A DNA stretch of 35,261 nucleotides from Botryobacter ruber. Lineage in GTDB: Bacteria; Bacteroidota; Bacteroidia; Cytophagales; Hymenobacteraceae. A program made the position numbers and the translations under genes. This document shows, piece after piece, positions 24,472-32,410 of this stretch. Each line of letters starts with the position of its first letter. Positions within the stretch are counted from its first letter, which is position 1. The stretch covers positions 1 to 35,261 of the forward strand of contig NZ_QCZK02000036.1 in NCBI RefSeq assembly GCF_003347595.2. Reading direction: 5' to 3'. Under the pieces are notes generated by a model. That model was not told the origin of the DNA. It ran no database searches and worked only from the letters and a program-made list of their open reading frames with translations.

Positions 24472-25584
24472 ATGATTGATAACCGCATTTATGAACAAAT
24501 AGAGCGATACCTGGGTGGTGGAATGCCTGCAGAGGAGAAAGCCGCCTTCGAGGCGCTGCTCCAGACAGATCCACGACTTGCCACCAAGGTACGTGAGCAT
24601 AAACAACTGCTTCAGGCAATACAGCAGTATGGGCAGCGGCAGTCACTTAAACAAAAGCTGAATAACATCCACCGTTCCATGGAAGCAGAGGCCGCTCCTG
24701 TAGCTGTAACCCCTGCGCCTGCAACGCCGGCCATGTGGCAGGTTTTCTGGAAAAAGCATATGCAGACAGTAGCCGTGGCAGCCAGTGTATCGTTGCTGTC
24801 GGTGTTTGGCACCCTCTGGAGCGTGCAGCAGCTAAAAGAGCCCGTGCAGCAGCAGTCGGCGCGCTATGTGGAGCTTCGCCGTGAGGTCGAGAAGATCAAA
24901 CAGGAGCAGCGTGCGCTCATCAACGGCATCCTTAATCCGGAACCCGAAAAAGTTGCGCCACGCCCGGCCCGTTTCAGTGGCACCGGTTTTGCCATCAGCT
25001 CCGACGGCTACCTGGTTACCAACTCGCACGTAATAGCCGGCGCCGATTCTGTGATGGTAGAAAACAAGGCCGGACTGAAGTATAAAGTTACCGAAGTATA
25101 CCGCGACAAAGTACACGACCTAGCTATCCTCAGAATCGAAGATCCTTCTTTTGAGGGTTTTGGCAAACTGCCTTACACGTTTAAAACAGATGAGTCGGAT
25201 TTGGGCGAAAAAGTGTTTACGCTGGGCTATCCGCGCGAAGATATTGTTTTCGGGGAAGGCTCGCTTAGCTCTGCCTCCGGCTTCGAAGGCGACACTACCG
25301 CTTACCAGATCTCCATACCGCTAAACCCAGGCAACAGCGGCGGTCCGCTCCTCGACGACAAGGGCAACCTGATCGGGATTATCAGTGGCAAACAGGCAGG
25401 CCAGGAAGGCGCCGCCTTTGCCGTTAAGTCAGCATATCTACTTAAAGTGATATCCGAACTACCGGCTACCGACAACTTCAAACTGTTGACTTCACCAAAA
25501 TATAACAGTTTATCGGGCCACAACAGGCCGCAGCAGCTCAAAAAGCTAAAAGACTATGTTTTTGTGGTAAAAGTATATAATTAA
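24472..25584 (+). CDS. Anti-sigma-like N-terminus fused to a trypsin-like serine protease
   Basis: This 370-residue protein joins two parts. Residues 1-70 are soluble and resemble Bacteroidota anti-sigma N-termini: IERYLGGGMPAEEKAAFEALL, then a DPRLATKV-type helix. After a Pro/Ala linker comes one membrane segment at about 97-118, a charged helical stretch (about 128-152) and a DegP/HtrA-type protease domain. The triad is complete: H186 in VTNSHV, D216 in HDLAILRIE and S289 in NPGNSGGPLL. There is no PDZ domain. The topology would put the anti-sigma part in the cytoplasm and the protease in the periplasm. It follows the sigma gene directly, so it probably controls that factor. Zinc ligands of ZAS domains are not evident. 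Self-cleavage or a separate envelope role are both open. Confidence 0.85.
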   Translation: MIDNRIYEQIERYLGGGMPAEEKAAFEALLQTDPRLATKVREHKQLLQAIQQYGQRQSLKQKLNNIHRSMEAEAAPVAVTPAPATPAMWQVFWKKHMQTVAVAASVSLLSVFGTLWSVQQLKEPVQQQSARYVELRREVEKIKQEQRALINGILNPEPEKVAPRPARFSGTGFAISSDGYLVTNSHVIAGADSVMVENKAGLKYKVTEVYRDKVHDLAILRIEDPSFEGFGKLPYTFKTDESDLGEKVFTLGYPREDIVFGEGSLSSASGFEGDTTAYQISIPLNPGNSGGPLLDDKGNLIGIISGKQAGQEGAAFAVKSAYLLKVISELPATDNFKLLTSPKYNSLSGHNRPQQLKKLKDYVFVVKVYN

Positions 25585-25600
25585 GCAGCAAACAACTAAA

Positions 25601-25632
25601 AAGGGTTAGGCAACAGCAACAGCTTAACCCTT
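25601..25632 (+). other. Hairpin after the protease gene
   Basis: AAGGGTTA (25601-25608) and TAACCCTT (25625-25632) form an 8-bp stem with a 16-bp loop, followed by C/T-rich sequence rather than a T-run. It is a weak terminator candidate. Confidence 0.4.
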
Positions 25633-25660
25633 CTCCTCCCCCTCCTATAGTACAATTTTC

Positions 25661-25703
25661 ATAACATTTTCTTTTCATATCAGTTTAATAGATAAATAAC
25701 ATC
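25661..25703 (+). promoter_or_regulatory. Upstream region shared with the second fasciclin gene
   Basis: ATAACATTTT and then CAGTTTAATA plus ATAACATC recur upstream of the second fasciclin gene at 26755-26793, with slightly different spacing. Both genes also have ATTTGTT...ACCTAA closer to the start. Conservation across the paralogues suggests a common promoter or regulator site. Confidence 0.5.
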
Positions 25704-25756
25704 CGAAGCTTATTCTTGCTGCGGATGCATCATTTGTTTTACCTAAAACTGAAGCT

Positions 25757-26455
25757 ATGAAAACGAATATATTAAACACAATAGCAGCGGCAGCTGTATT
25801 TTCTTTCACCTTATTCGGCTGCACCACTGCCTCCGAAAGCACCTTGGATGAATCGGTTACGGCCGTTACACCTGTAAGCGAAGGTGAGATGATAGACGAA
25901 CAGGCAGAGTTTATGACCAGGTTTGAGGCGGAAACACGAAGTGCAGGTCTGGCACCGGCAGAAGCCGGCACGTATGAAAACATGTTTTCCGATGTTGCGA
26001 ACACAGCAGATTACACCTTCCTGGAGTTGGCTAAAAAAAGCAGCGAACTCTCCACGTTTGTAGAACTGCTCGACGAAGCAGACATGATAACGGCGCTGGA
26101 AGAGTATACAGGACGCTCGTTCACTATTTTTGCGCCCACCAATGCGGCCTTTGACGCCATGCCTGCCGGTATGCTGGAGGAGTTACGAAAACCGGAGCAC
26201 CGAAACCAGCTGATAAGATTACTTCAGGCACATATGTTAGTGGAGCCTGTAGCGGCTGCACAATTCACCGATAACCAGCAAATCCAGTTCGGACACACCT
26301 TGTACATCCCGGTTAAAGTTTCAGACGACGGTTCCCGCCAAGTTAATGTTGGGGGTGCAACAATTGTAAAACCTGATGTAAACGCTTCTAACGGCGTTAT
26401 CCATGTAGTTGATGCTGTTGTTCAACCCGTTAATCCTTACAAGGAAGCGAAATAA
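25757..26455 (+). CDS. Fasciclin (FAS1) domain lipoprotein 1
   Basis: This 232-residue lipoprotein has a signal ending in LFGC with Cys at residue 22. The FAS1 domain is in the C-terminal 150 residues, with the H1 box RSFTIFAPTNAAFDAMPAG and the H2 box at VNASNGVIHVVDAVV. FAS1 domains mediate adhesion or matrix contacts at the cell surface; the partner is unknown. A Ser/Thr/Glu-rich linker follows the lipobox. It is the first of two tandem paralogues: the second starts 423 bp later on the same strand and has near-identical leader-coding sequence (AATAGCAGCGGCAGCTGTAT in both). A strong terminator follows, so each has its own transcript. Confidence 0.92.
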   Translation: MKTNILNTIAAAAVFSFTLFGCTTASESTLDESVTAVTPVSEGEMIDEQAEFMTRFEAETRSAGLAPAEAGTYENMFSDVANTADYTFLELAKKSSELSTFVELLDEADMITALEEYTGRSFTIFAPTNAAFDAMPAGMLEELRKPEHRNQLIRLLQAHMLVEPVAAAQFTDNQQIQFGHTLYIPVKVSDDGSRQVNVGGATIVKPDVNASNGVIHVVDAVVQPVNPYKEAK

Positions 26456-26472
26456 CCAGCTTATTCATAACT

Positions 26473-26510
26473 CAGAAGCCCTTCTCACCATGAAAGGGGC
26501 TTCTGTTTTA
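26473..26510 (+). terminator. Terminator after fasciclin gene 1
   Basis: CAGAAGCCC (26473-26481) pairs with GGGCTTCTG (26497-26505), followed by TTTTATTT. The rest of the gap to 26877 is AT-rich and holds the second promoter region; I see no gene there. Confidence 0.85.
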
Positions 26511-26754
26511 TTTCTAAATCCACGCCTCCGACTGCAGCAGAAAACCCAACTGTAGGCTGGCAGCACCAACACCTTTCATCTCACCTTTATTTTTGCACTA
26601 ATTAAAAAAAATGTTAATTATTTAAATTAACCAGGAAAGTAATTCGGCAATTAATCCATCAGCAAAACAGGCTATTTTACAAGCAAAACGAATACAACAA
26701 GAAGTAAAACAAGCTACTCTAAAATCAACCTATCCATTTTTAATACCATTCCGG

Positions 26755-26793
26755 ATAACATTTTTCCGTAAAAACCAGTTTAATAATAACATC
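26755..26793 (+). promoter_or_regulatory. Upstream region shared with the first fasciclin gene
   Basis: ATAACATTTT (26755-26764) and CAGTTTAATA (26776-26785) repeat the motif order found at 25661-25690. A TAGTATTTG at 26850-26858 resembles the Bacteroidota -7 element with one extra base. Confidence 0.45.
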
Positions 26794-26877
26794 ACCCCCT
26801 GCCACAGGGCTGCTCCTTTACATCAGCACCTGAAACGAAGCGGGGCGTGTAGTATTTGTTACCTAATAACATGAGCT

Positions 26878-27576
26878 ATGAAAAAGAGAATAATAAACCC
26901 AATAGCAGCGGCAGCTGTATTTAGTGTTACCTTATTCAGCTGTGCCAGTTCCGACAACCAGACGGGAACTACAGCAATGGATACCACAACCATGACGGAG
27001 ACCGAATCAGTAGCTGTAACAGAACCAATGGAAGGCGACTTCCAGGTGCAGTATGAGGCGGAAACCAGGAGCGGTGGTCTAGTACTAACAGACGAAATCC
27101 CGTATCACGATATGTTTGAGGAGATCGAGAACACCGAATCGTATAACCTCCTGGCGCTGGCCGGAACCAGCAGCAACCTGTCTACCTTCGTGGAATTGTT
27201 GCGCACAACCGGTATGATGGCTGCACTGGAAGCCGGAGACCGCTCCTTCACGTTGTTTGCGCCAACTAACGAGGCCTTTGCTGCGTTACCGGCAGGAAAA
27301 CTGGAATATCTGTTGAAACCGGAAAACCGAGTGGAGCTGATTGATTTGCTTAACGCGCATATTCTGCCTTCGGAAGTAAGTTCTGCCCAGTTTAACAGCA
27401 GCCAGCGCATTACGCTGGAAGACGGCAGAATTGTACCGATCACAGTAAACAACCAGACGATCACGATTGGCGGCGCAACAGTGGTTAAAGACAACATAGA
27501 AGCGTCGAATGGTGTTATCCATGTAGTTGATGCTATTGTTACGCCCACTGAGGTGATCGGCCCTTACAACAAGTAA
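26878..27576 (+). CDS. Fasciclin (FAS1) domain lipoprotein 2
   Basis: This 232-residue lipoprotein (signal ending LFSC, Cys at residue 22) is the paralogue of the preceding gene. It has RSFTLFAPTNEAFAALPAG as the H1 box and IEASNGVIHVVDAIV as the H2 box. It is the same length as its neighbour, and the two differ mainly in the Thr/Glu-rich linker. Surface or matrix adhesion is the family role; the ligand is not known. The leader-coding DNA and the upstream motifs match those of the first copy, so the duplication included the promoter. No clear terminator is seen between it and the stress-protein gene 148 bp downstream. Confidence 0.92.
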   Translation: MKKRIINPIAAAAVFSVTLFSCASSDNQTGTTAMDTTTMTETESVAVTEPMEGDFQVQYEAETRSGGLVLTDEIPYHDMFEEIENTESYNLLALAGTSSNLSTFVELLRTTGMMAALEAGDRSFTLFAPTNEAFAALPAGKLEYLLKPENRVELIDLLNAHILPSEVSSAQFNSSQRITLEDGRIVPITVNNQTITIGGATVVKDNIEASNGVIHVVDAIVTPTEVIGPYNK

Positions 27577-27724
27577 AAGAATGAACGATTTCCTAAACTA
27601 TACCAGCAGCAGGATGATCCAATTCAAAATGTATCCTCCTTTGCAACTATAACTTTTAGAAGTCGTTTAGCTTTATTACCAAATCATATATTAACAACTC
27701 AGATTAAAACTAAGAAATAAAATT

Positions 27725-28255
27725 ATGACAGATTACAGAGATAAAGACGGCATGATGACTGCCATGTTCACCGACAGGGAAAGTGCAGAACGCGCATATT
27801 CAGAACTTCGTGCCCGCGGATATGACAAAGACGAAATTAATGTGGTGATGTCTGACGATACCAGAAAGCGCCACTTCGGCCACGACAAGGTGGAAACAGA
27901 AATGGGAAATAAATCGCTGGAAGGTACGGGAGCCGGCTCGGCTATTGGTGGTACATTGGGTGCCATAGTGGGCGCCATTGCTGCCATTGGTACTTCGGTT
28001 GCCATTCCGGGCTTAGGCCTTGTGGTAGCTGGTCCGTTAGCTGCCGGTCTGGCAGGAGCTGGCGCCGGTGGTTTGGCTGGTGGCCTGATCGGGGCACTGG
28101 TGGGAGCCGGCATACCCGAAGAACGTGCTAAAGTGTACGAATCCGGTATCCGGGAAGGTAATATTGTATTGGCCTTCAGACCACATTCAGCAGAGGATGC
28201 CCGCTATTTTGAGAAGCATTTCCACAGTGTTCGGGGCGAGCACATTTATTACTAG
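27725..28255 (+). CDS. General-stress/YflT-like glycine-zipper protein
   Basis: This 176-residue protein begins with a short alpha/beta domain (MMTAMFTDRESAERAYSEL, ARGYDKDEINVVMS) like the heat-induced stress protein YflT / GSP17M N-terminal family. A long Gly/Ala/Ile segment (about 78-135) follows, with repeated GxxxG spacing typical of membrane-inserting glycine zippers. The C-terminal domain (EERAKVYESGIREGNIVLAF) repeats the ferredoxin-like pattern. Homologues are induced by stress and their molecular role is not established. The start follows AAATAAAATT with no strong ribosome site. A strong terminator closes the gene. Confidence 0.8.
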   Translation: MTDYRDKDGMMTAMFTDRESAERAYSELRARGYDKDEINVVMSDDTRKRHFGHDKVETEMGNKSLEGTGAGSAIGGTLGAIVGAIAAIGTSVAIPGLGLVVAGPLAAGLAGAGAGGLAGGLIGALVGAGIPEERAKVYESGIREGNIVLAFRPHSAEDARYFEKHFHSVRGEHIYY

Positions 28256-28285
28256 ATGTACAACATAGATAGAATAAACAGTCTG

Positions 28286-28330
28286 AAAAGGCCTGGCTTT
28301 CGTGAAAAAAGGAAGCCAGGCCTTTTCTTT
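28286..28330 (+). terminator. Terminator of the stress-protein gene
   Basis: AAAAGGCCTGGCTT (28286-28299) pairs perfectly with AAGCCAGGCCTTTT (28313-28326), followed by CTTTT. It lies 30 bp after the stop. Confidence 0.93.
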
Positions 28331-28363
28331 TTCACCTGTGCTCCTTATTGCCTTTCCTGGTTA

Positions 28364-28399
28364 AGGAGCAGCGGCTATGGTGGCGGGTGCAGCAGACTT
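28364..28399 (+). repeat. Dispersed R repeat, copy 9
   Basis: It reads AGGAGCAGCGGCTATGGTGG and then CGGGTGCAGCAGACTT, close to consensus. It lies between the stress-protein terminator and the DUF4142 gene. Confidence 0.8.
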
Positions 28400-28527
28400 A
28401 AATTCAGCTTTAATGTCACTTTAAAACCATTTTATAGACCGTTCTGAGCAACTGAGGGCACTTTGGCAAACAAATTTTTACAGTTTCGTATGCTAGAAAA
28501 ATGACCACTCACCAAACATATATCACT

Positions 28528-29124
28528 ATGAAAAATATTTTAATAGTTACCTGTTTTCTCTTAAGCTCGCTTACCATTTTTTCGTGCGACTCAAATAGCG
28601 GGCAGGAAGCTGCAGACGGAGAGATAACTGCCATAGCAGGAGACACCGTTTCGCTCCCTGAAAAGAAGAAAAGACTGATTCCGGAAGCAGCCAACGCCGG
28701 TTTAATGCAGCTGGAGCTCGCTAAGCTGGCACTGGAACGAGGCAAAACCGATGACGTTAAACAGTATGCACAACTGATGGTAGATGTTTACACTACCAAA
28801 AAACAGGAGCTAAAAGATTATGCAGATTCTGAAAGCATAACCCTGCCCCAAAGCCTTACCGATAAACAGCAAAAGCATTTACAGAAACTCCGGGACACAG
28901 AGCCGGGCGAGTTTGACATGGAATACTGGGATGCCACCATCCGCGCCCATAAAGATGCCATTGATGAGTTTAACGATGTGCTGAAACTTAAAAAGGAGCG
29001 CAAAGGGAAGAAAATTGAGGCGAACAGTTTTGAACTCTGGGCAGTAAATACGCTAAAAGAAAAACATGCACAAATGGCCAATGCCATGGCTTACAGGCTG
29101 GACCTCAAAAACAGAGGCGCTTAG
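28528..29124 (+). CDS. DUF4142 lipoprotein
   Basis: This 198-residue lipoprotein has a signal ending TIFSC (Cys at residue 20). The mature part has the DUF4142 four-helix pattern: LMQLELAKLALERGKTDDVK, then VYTTKKQELKDYADS and EYWDATIRAHKDAIDEFNDV. DUF4142 proteins have a ferritin-like helical fold and are common surface or periplasmic proteins in Bacteroidota, with no known activity. A start at 28501 would add nine residues before the signal, so the ATG at 28528 (MKNILIV) is chosen. An imperfect terminator shared with the SGNH gene follows. Confidence 0.88.
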   Translation: MKNILIVTCFLLSSLTIFSCDSNSGQEAADGEITAIAGDTVSLPEKKKRLIPEAANAGLMQLELAKLALERGKTDDVKQYAQLMVDVYTTKKQELKDYADSESITLPQSLTDKQQKHLQKLRDTEPGEFDMEYWDATIRAHKDAIDEFNDVLKLKKERKGKKIEANSFELWAVNTLKEKHAQMANAMAYRLDLKNRGA

Positions 29125-29146
29125 CAGTAGGTAAACTGCATTGCAG

Positions 29147-29186
29147 GTGAGGCGAAGCAACATTGCTGCTCCGCCTTCACTTTTTT
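29147..29186. terminator. Terminator between convergent DUF4142 and SGNH genes
   Basis: GTGAGGCG (29147-29154) pairs with CGCCTTCAC (29172-29180) with one bulged base, and an inner AGCAA/TTGCT stem extends it. Six T follow at 29181-29186, inside the stop codon of the opposite-strand SGNH gene. Confidence 0.75.
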
Positions 29187-29736
29187 ACAGCACATCTTTC
29201 AGTACAGCCCAGGTATGGTTTGCCAGCAGCTTCTGCCCCTCTGCATTCGGATGCACCCCATCCGGCAGGTTCAGGTGCCGCATGCCTACTACGCCCTCAA
29301 GTAAAAAGGGAATCAGCGGAATATTGTTCTTTAAAGCCAGTTCCCGGAAGATCACCCGAAATTCGGCGGCGTAACGTCCGGGCACGATATCCGGTATTTC
29401 CATACCCGAAAGAATAATTTGCACCTCCGGCCACCTCCGCTTCACCTTATCTATAATTTCCTGCAGGTTCTGCGATGTTTCGCGGGCAGGTATCCCGCGC
29501 AGGCCATCATTTGCTCCCAAGGCCAGCACAAAAATGGATACCGGCTGGTCCAGCCAGCGCTCCACCCTGTGCACGCCACCTGCTGTGGTATCGCCGCTCA
29601 TGCCGGCATTAATTACTTTATATTCAGTATACCCCTCCTCCTGCAACCGCTTCTGAATAATGGAAGGATAGGCGTTCGGAGCCTGCAATCCATAGCCTGC
29701 AGTCAGGCTGTCACCAAAAAAAAGAATTGTTTTCAT
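29185..29736 (-). CDS. SGNH/GDSL hydrolase (TesA-like esterase)
   Basis: This 183-residue protein carries all four SGNH blocks: FFGDSLTAGYG (Ser10), the Gly in NAGMSGDTTAGG, LGANDGLRG (Asn) and LPDGVHPNAEGQ (Asp/His). The closest type is the multifunctional thioesterase/arylesterase TesA. E. coli TesA is periplasmic, but this protein starts directly in the catalytic domain with no signal peptide, so a cytoplasmic location is likely; its substrate is not clear. The gene converges with the DUF4142 gene. Confidence 0.9.
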   Translation of the reverse strand: MKTILFFGDSLTAGYGLQAPNAYPSIIQKRLQEEGYTEYKVINAGMSGDTTAGGVHRVERWLDQPVSIFVLALGANDGLRGIPARETSQNLQEIIDKVKRRWPEVQIILSGMEIPDIVPGRYAAEFRVIFRELALKNNIPLIPFLLEGVVGMRHLNLPDGVHPNAEGQKLLANHTWAVLKDVL

Positions 29737-30123
29737 GTTCCTCCCCTCCGGGTTATTTTAACAGACTCCTGCACGTCCGGCATCGCCCCGGGCACACAGC
29801 CAGGTTTTCATGATCAGCTTCCGGAGACAACGTCCTGGTTAGCCTCCCTACCGCCCGTTGCCATTTACCCGATGCACCTTCTATTAAAATTCTTCAAAGA
29901 ATAATCTATTGTTTACCGCTAAGGAAACGAAAAAGCCAACGCAACAGTTATACTAAAAACATACGAAGGAACGTAAGCCGGACACAACAAAAAATCAGCA
30001 GAGCCGGCACTTTGTTGTTTCATAACAATTGTATACCTTACAGGTTAAAGTAATACTAACCGGTAAGCGAAATCTACGGCATTACTTTTGCGTATTACTT
30101 ATTGGTTCAACTAAATTAAATAG
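29737..30123. other. Intergenic gap upstream of prc
   Basis: This 387-bp stretch separates the divergent SGNH and prc genes and holds both promoters. A plus-strand frame runs through 29419-29904, mostly antisense to the SGNH gene, with no family features, so I left it out. The only element I can point to is the -7-like box at 30083. No R, T or F repeat occurs here. Confidence 0.5.
30083..30090 (+). promoter_or_regulatory. Candidate Bacteroidota -7 element for prc
   Basis: TACTTTTG matches the TAnnTTTG consensus of Bacteroidota sigma-A promoters, 33 bp upstream of the prc start. No convincing TTTG -33 box is found at the right distance. Confidence 0.35.
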
Positions 30124-32229
30124 ATGTTATCCTTGACAACCAGATTTAAAATAGTGCTGTCGGTATTTGCAGTAATACTCCTGACAGCCTCCTTTATACT
30201 TTATAATAAAAACCGTGTACCGGAGGGGAAAAGCGAAATTCTTATAAAAGCCCTGATGCAGGGCCTCAATACCGGGCATTTCCATCCTGAAAAGCTGGAT
30301 GATAACTTTTCGAAAAAGGTTTTCAATCTTTATCTCCAACGCCTCGACTACAACAAAAAGCTGTTGCTAGAGTCGGATGTGGCATTGCTGCGCAAGTACG
30401 AAACACAGATAGATGACCAGCTGAAAGCTGGCAGCTACGAAATTTTTGATGCCGCCGCCGACCTGATAGAGCAGCGCACCAAAGAATCTGAAGCGTATTT
30501 CAAGGAAATTCTGGACAAGCCATTCGACTACAATGTAGAGGAAACCATTGAGCTGGATGGTAAAAAGCTGCAGTTCGCTAAAAACAAATCAGAACTGAAA
30601 GATGCATGGCGGAAACAGTTAAAATACCAGACCCTGGTACAGATTTCAAACCTGCAGGAACGGCAGGAAGCGGCCCTGAAAAGCGATGCAAAGGCAGAAA
30701 AGAAAACTTTTGAGCAGTTGGAAGAAGAAGCCCGCAAAAACGTGCTGAAATCTTATGAGGAGCTGTACAAACGCCTGGGCCGCATGGAACGTGAAGAAAG
30801 ACGTGCCACCTATATCAACGCCATTACCAACGTGTACGATCCGCACACGAACTACCTGCTTCCTAAAATGAAGAAGAACTTTGATATTGAGTTCTCCGGC
30901 GCCCTGGAAGGCATTGGTGCTTCGCTGCAGGAAAAAGACGGACAGATAAAAGTGATGGAGATTGTACCGGGCAGCCCGTCGCACCTGCAGGGAGAACTGA
31001 AACCCGGCGATGCTATTGTAAAAGTAGCGCAGGCCGACGACGAGCCGGTGCTGGTGGAAGGCATGCGCCTGGACGATGCCATCCAGCTGATCAGGGGCAA
31101 GAAAGGTACTGAAGTACGCCTGACGGTAAGAAAGCCCGACGGCAGCACGAAAATTATTCCTATTGTAAGAGACCTGATCATTATAGAAGATGGCTTTGCA
31201 CAGTCTGCTGTTATCGATGGTCCGCAGAAGGTGGGTTATATCAACCTTCCGGGCTTCTATGCCGACTTTAACCGTAAGAGCGGCCGCAACAGTGGCGCCG
31301 ACGTAAAACGCGAAGTCGAGAAGCTGAAAGCTGCCGGCATTAAAGGCCTGGTGCTTGACCTGCGCAACAACGGCGGTGGTTCACTTTCTGACGCCATCGA
31401 AATGGCTGGCCTGTTTATCGAACAAGGTCCTGTGGTACAGGTGAAAGCTGCCTCCGGCCAGTCAGCTGTGCTCGACGACCGTGATCCGCAGGTACAGTAT
31501 GACGGTCCGCTTGTTATCCTGATCAACGGAAACAGTGCTTCCGCTTCCGAAATTCTGGCAGCGGCCATGCAGGACTACAAACGCGCTGTAATTGTAGGTA
31601 GCCCAAGCTACGGTAAAGGCACCGTGCAGCAGTTCTTTGAGCTGGACGAGATGCTGCCTTCGCAGTTCAATGCGTTTAAACCGTTTGGATCGCTGAAACT
31701 TACTACCCAGAAGTTCTACCGTATTAACGGCGGCACTACGCAGTTGCGCGGTGTGAAGCCGGATGTGGTGCTTCCGGATGCCTACAGCTACCTGGAAATG
31801 GGCGAGAAAGAGCAGGATTACCCGTTGCCGTTTGATGAAATTGCGCCTGCCAAGTATAAGCCATGGACCAGCAGCAAGATCAACTTTGCCAATATCCAGG
31901 CCAACAGCAAAAAGCGCATTGCACAGAACAAGAGCTTTAGCCTTATCGAGGAAAGCGCGCAGCGCCTGAAGCGCTTATCAGACAATACCACCCGCTCGCT
32001 CAAGTACACCACCTACCTGGAAGAGGAGAAAAAAGCGGAAGCGGAAGCAAAACGATTTGAGGAAGCCCAGAAAGAAGTGCCGGTGCTGGATGTGGAGCGC
32101 CTTGCAGCCGATCTGCGTACCATTAATTCCGACACGATCAAAATGGCCAGGAACAAAGACTTCATCAAGGGCATCAGTAAAGATGTTTACATAGAAGAAG
32201 CGGTGGCCATCATCCAGGATATGAAATAG
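30124..32229 (+). CDS. prc: Carboxy-terminal processing protease (Prc/Tsp, S41)
   Basis: This 701-residue protein has an N-terminal membrane anchor or signal at about 8-27, an N-terminal helical domain (30-235) that includes NVYDPHTNYLLPKM, a PDZ domain at about 255-350 (GALEGIGASLQEKDG, GELKPGDAIVKV), the S41 core (LVLDLRNNGGG) and a C-terminal DUF3340-type tail. The catalytic dyad fits Ser473 in NSASASEI and Lys498 in YGKGTVQ, 25 residues apart as in E. coli Prc. It would trim or degrade periplasmic proteins from their C-termini. The gene stands alone between its promoter region and a terminator at 32259. Confidence 0.95.
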   Translation: MLSLTTRFKIVLSVFAVILLTASFILYNKNRVPEGKSEILIKALMQGLNTGHFHPEKLDDNFSKKVFNLYLQRLDYNKKLLLESDVALLRKYETQIDDQLKAGSYEIFDAAADLIEQRTKESEAYFKEILDKPFDYNVEETIELDGKKLQFAKNKSELKDAWRKQLKYQTLVQISNLQERQEAALKSDAKAEKKTFEQLEEEARKNVLKSYEELYKRLGRMEREERRATYINAITNVYDPHTNYLLPKMKKNFDIEFSGALEGIGASLQEKDGQIKVMEIVPGSPSHLQGELKPGDAIVKVAQADDEPVLVEGMRLDDAIQLIRGKKGTEVRLTVRKPDGSTKIIPIVRDLIIIEDGFAQSAVIDGPQKVGYINLPGFYADFNRKSGRNSGADVKREVEKLKAAGIKGLVLDLRNNGGGSLSDAIEMAGLFIEQGPVVQVKAASGQSAVLDDRDPQVQYDGPLVILINGNSASASEILAAAMQDYKRAVIVGSPSYGKGTVQQFFELDEMLPSQFNAFKPFGSLKLTTQKFYRINGGTTQLRGVKPDVVLPDAYSYLEMGEKEQDYPLPFDEIAPAKYKPWTSSKINFANIQANSKKRIAQNKSFSLIEESAQRLKRLSDNTTRSLKYTTYLEEEKKAEAEAKRFEEAQKEVPVLDVERLAADLRTINSDTIKMARNKDFIKGISKDVYIEEAVAIIQDMK

Positions 32230-32258
32230 TAACAATCAAAATGCACATACATAAAAGG

Positions 32259-32286
32259 AGCCGGTAGTATTGCCGGCTTTTTTTAT
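32259..32286 (+). terminator. Terminator of prc
   Basis: AGCCGG (32259-32264) and CCGGCT (32273-32278) form a 6-bp stem, followed by a run of T to 32285. It lies 29 bp after the prc stop. Confidence 0.82.
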
Positions 32287-32296
32287 GCCTTTTTGT

Positions 32297-32380
32297 TCTG
32301 CTGCAGCTGCCACCACAGCCTCTGCTCCTCTAAACCTAACAGAAAAAAAGAGCAGAGGCTGTGGTGGCAGCGGCAGCAGA
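32297..32380. repeat. Two R repeats as a 31-bp inverted pair (copies 10a, 10b)
   Basis: The minus-oriented copy (32297-32327) and plus-oriented copy (32350-32380) are inverted with one mismatch over 31 bp, and the inner 22 bp match perfectly (GAGCAGAGGCTGTGGTGGCA). The 22-bp spacer has no coding content. The unit lies between convergent prc and the trans-sulfuration gene and would form a very stable hairpin in RNA from either strand. It resembles the ends of a small mobile element, but no transposase is present. Confidence 0.85.
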
Positions 32381-32410
32381 CTTTTAAACGCGTACGCAAC
32401 ACACACTCTA

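Noticed and set aside
32297..32380. Insertion sequence bounded by the 31-bp inverted repeats
   Set aside because: The space between the arms is 22 bp and no transposase is present.
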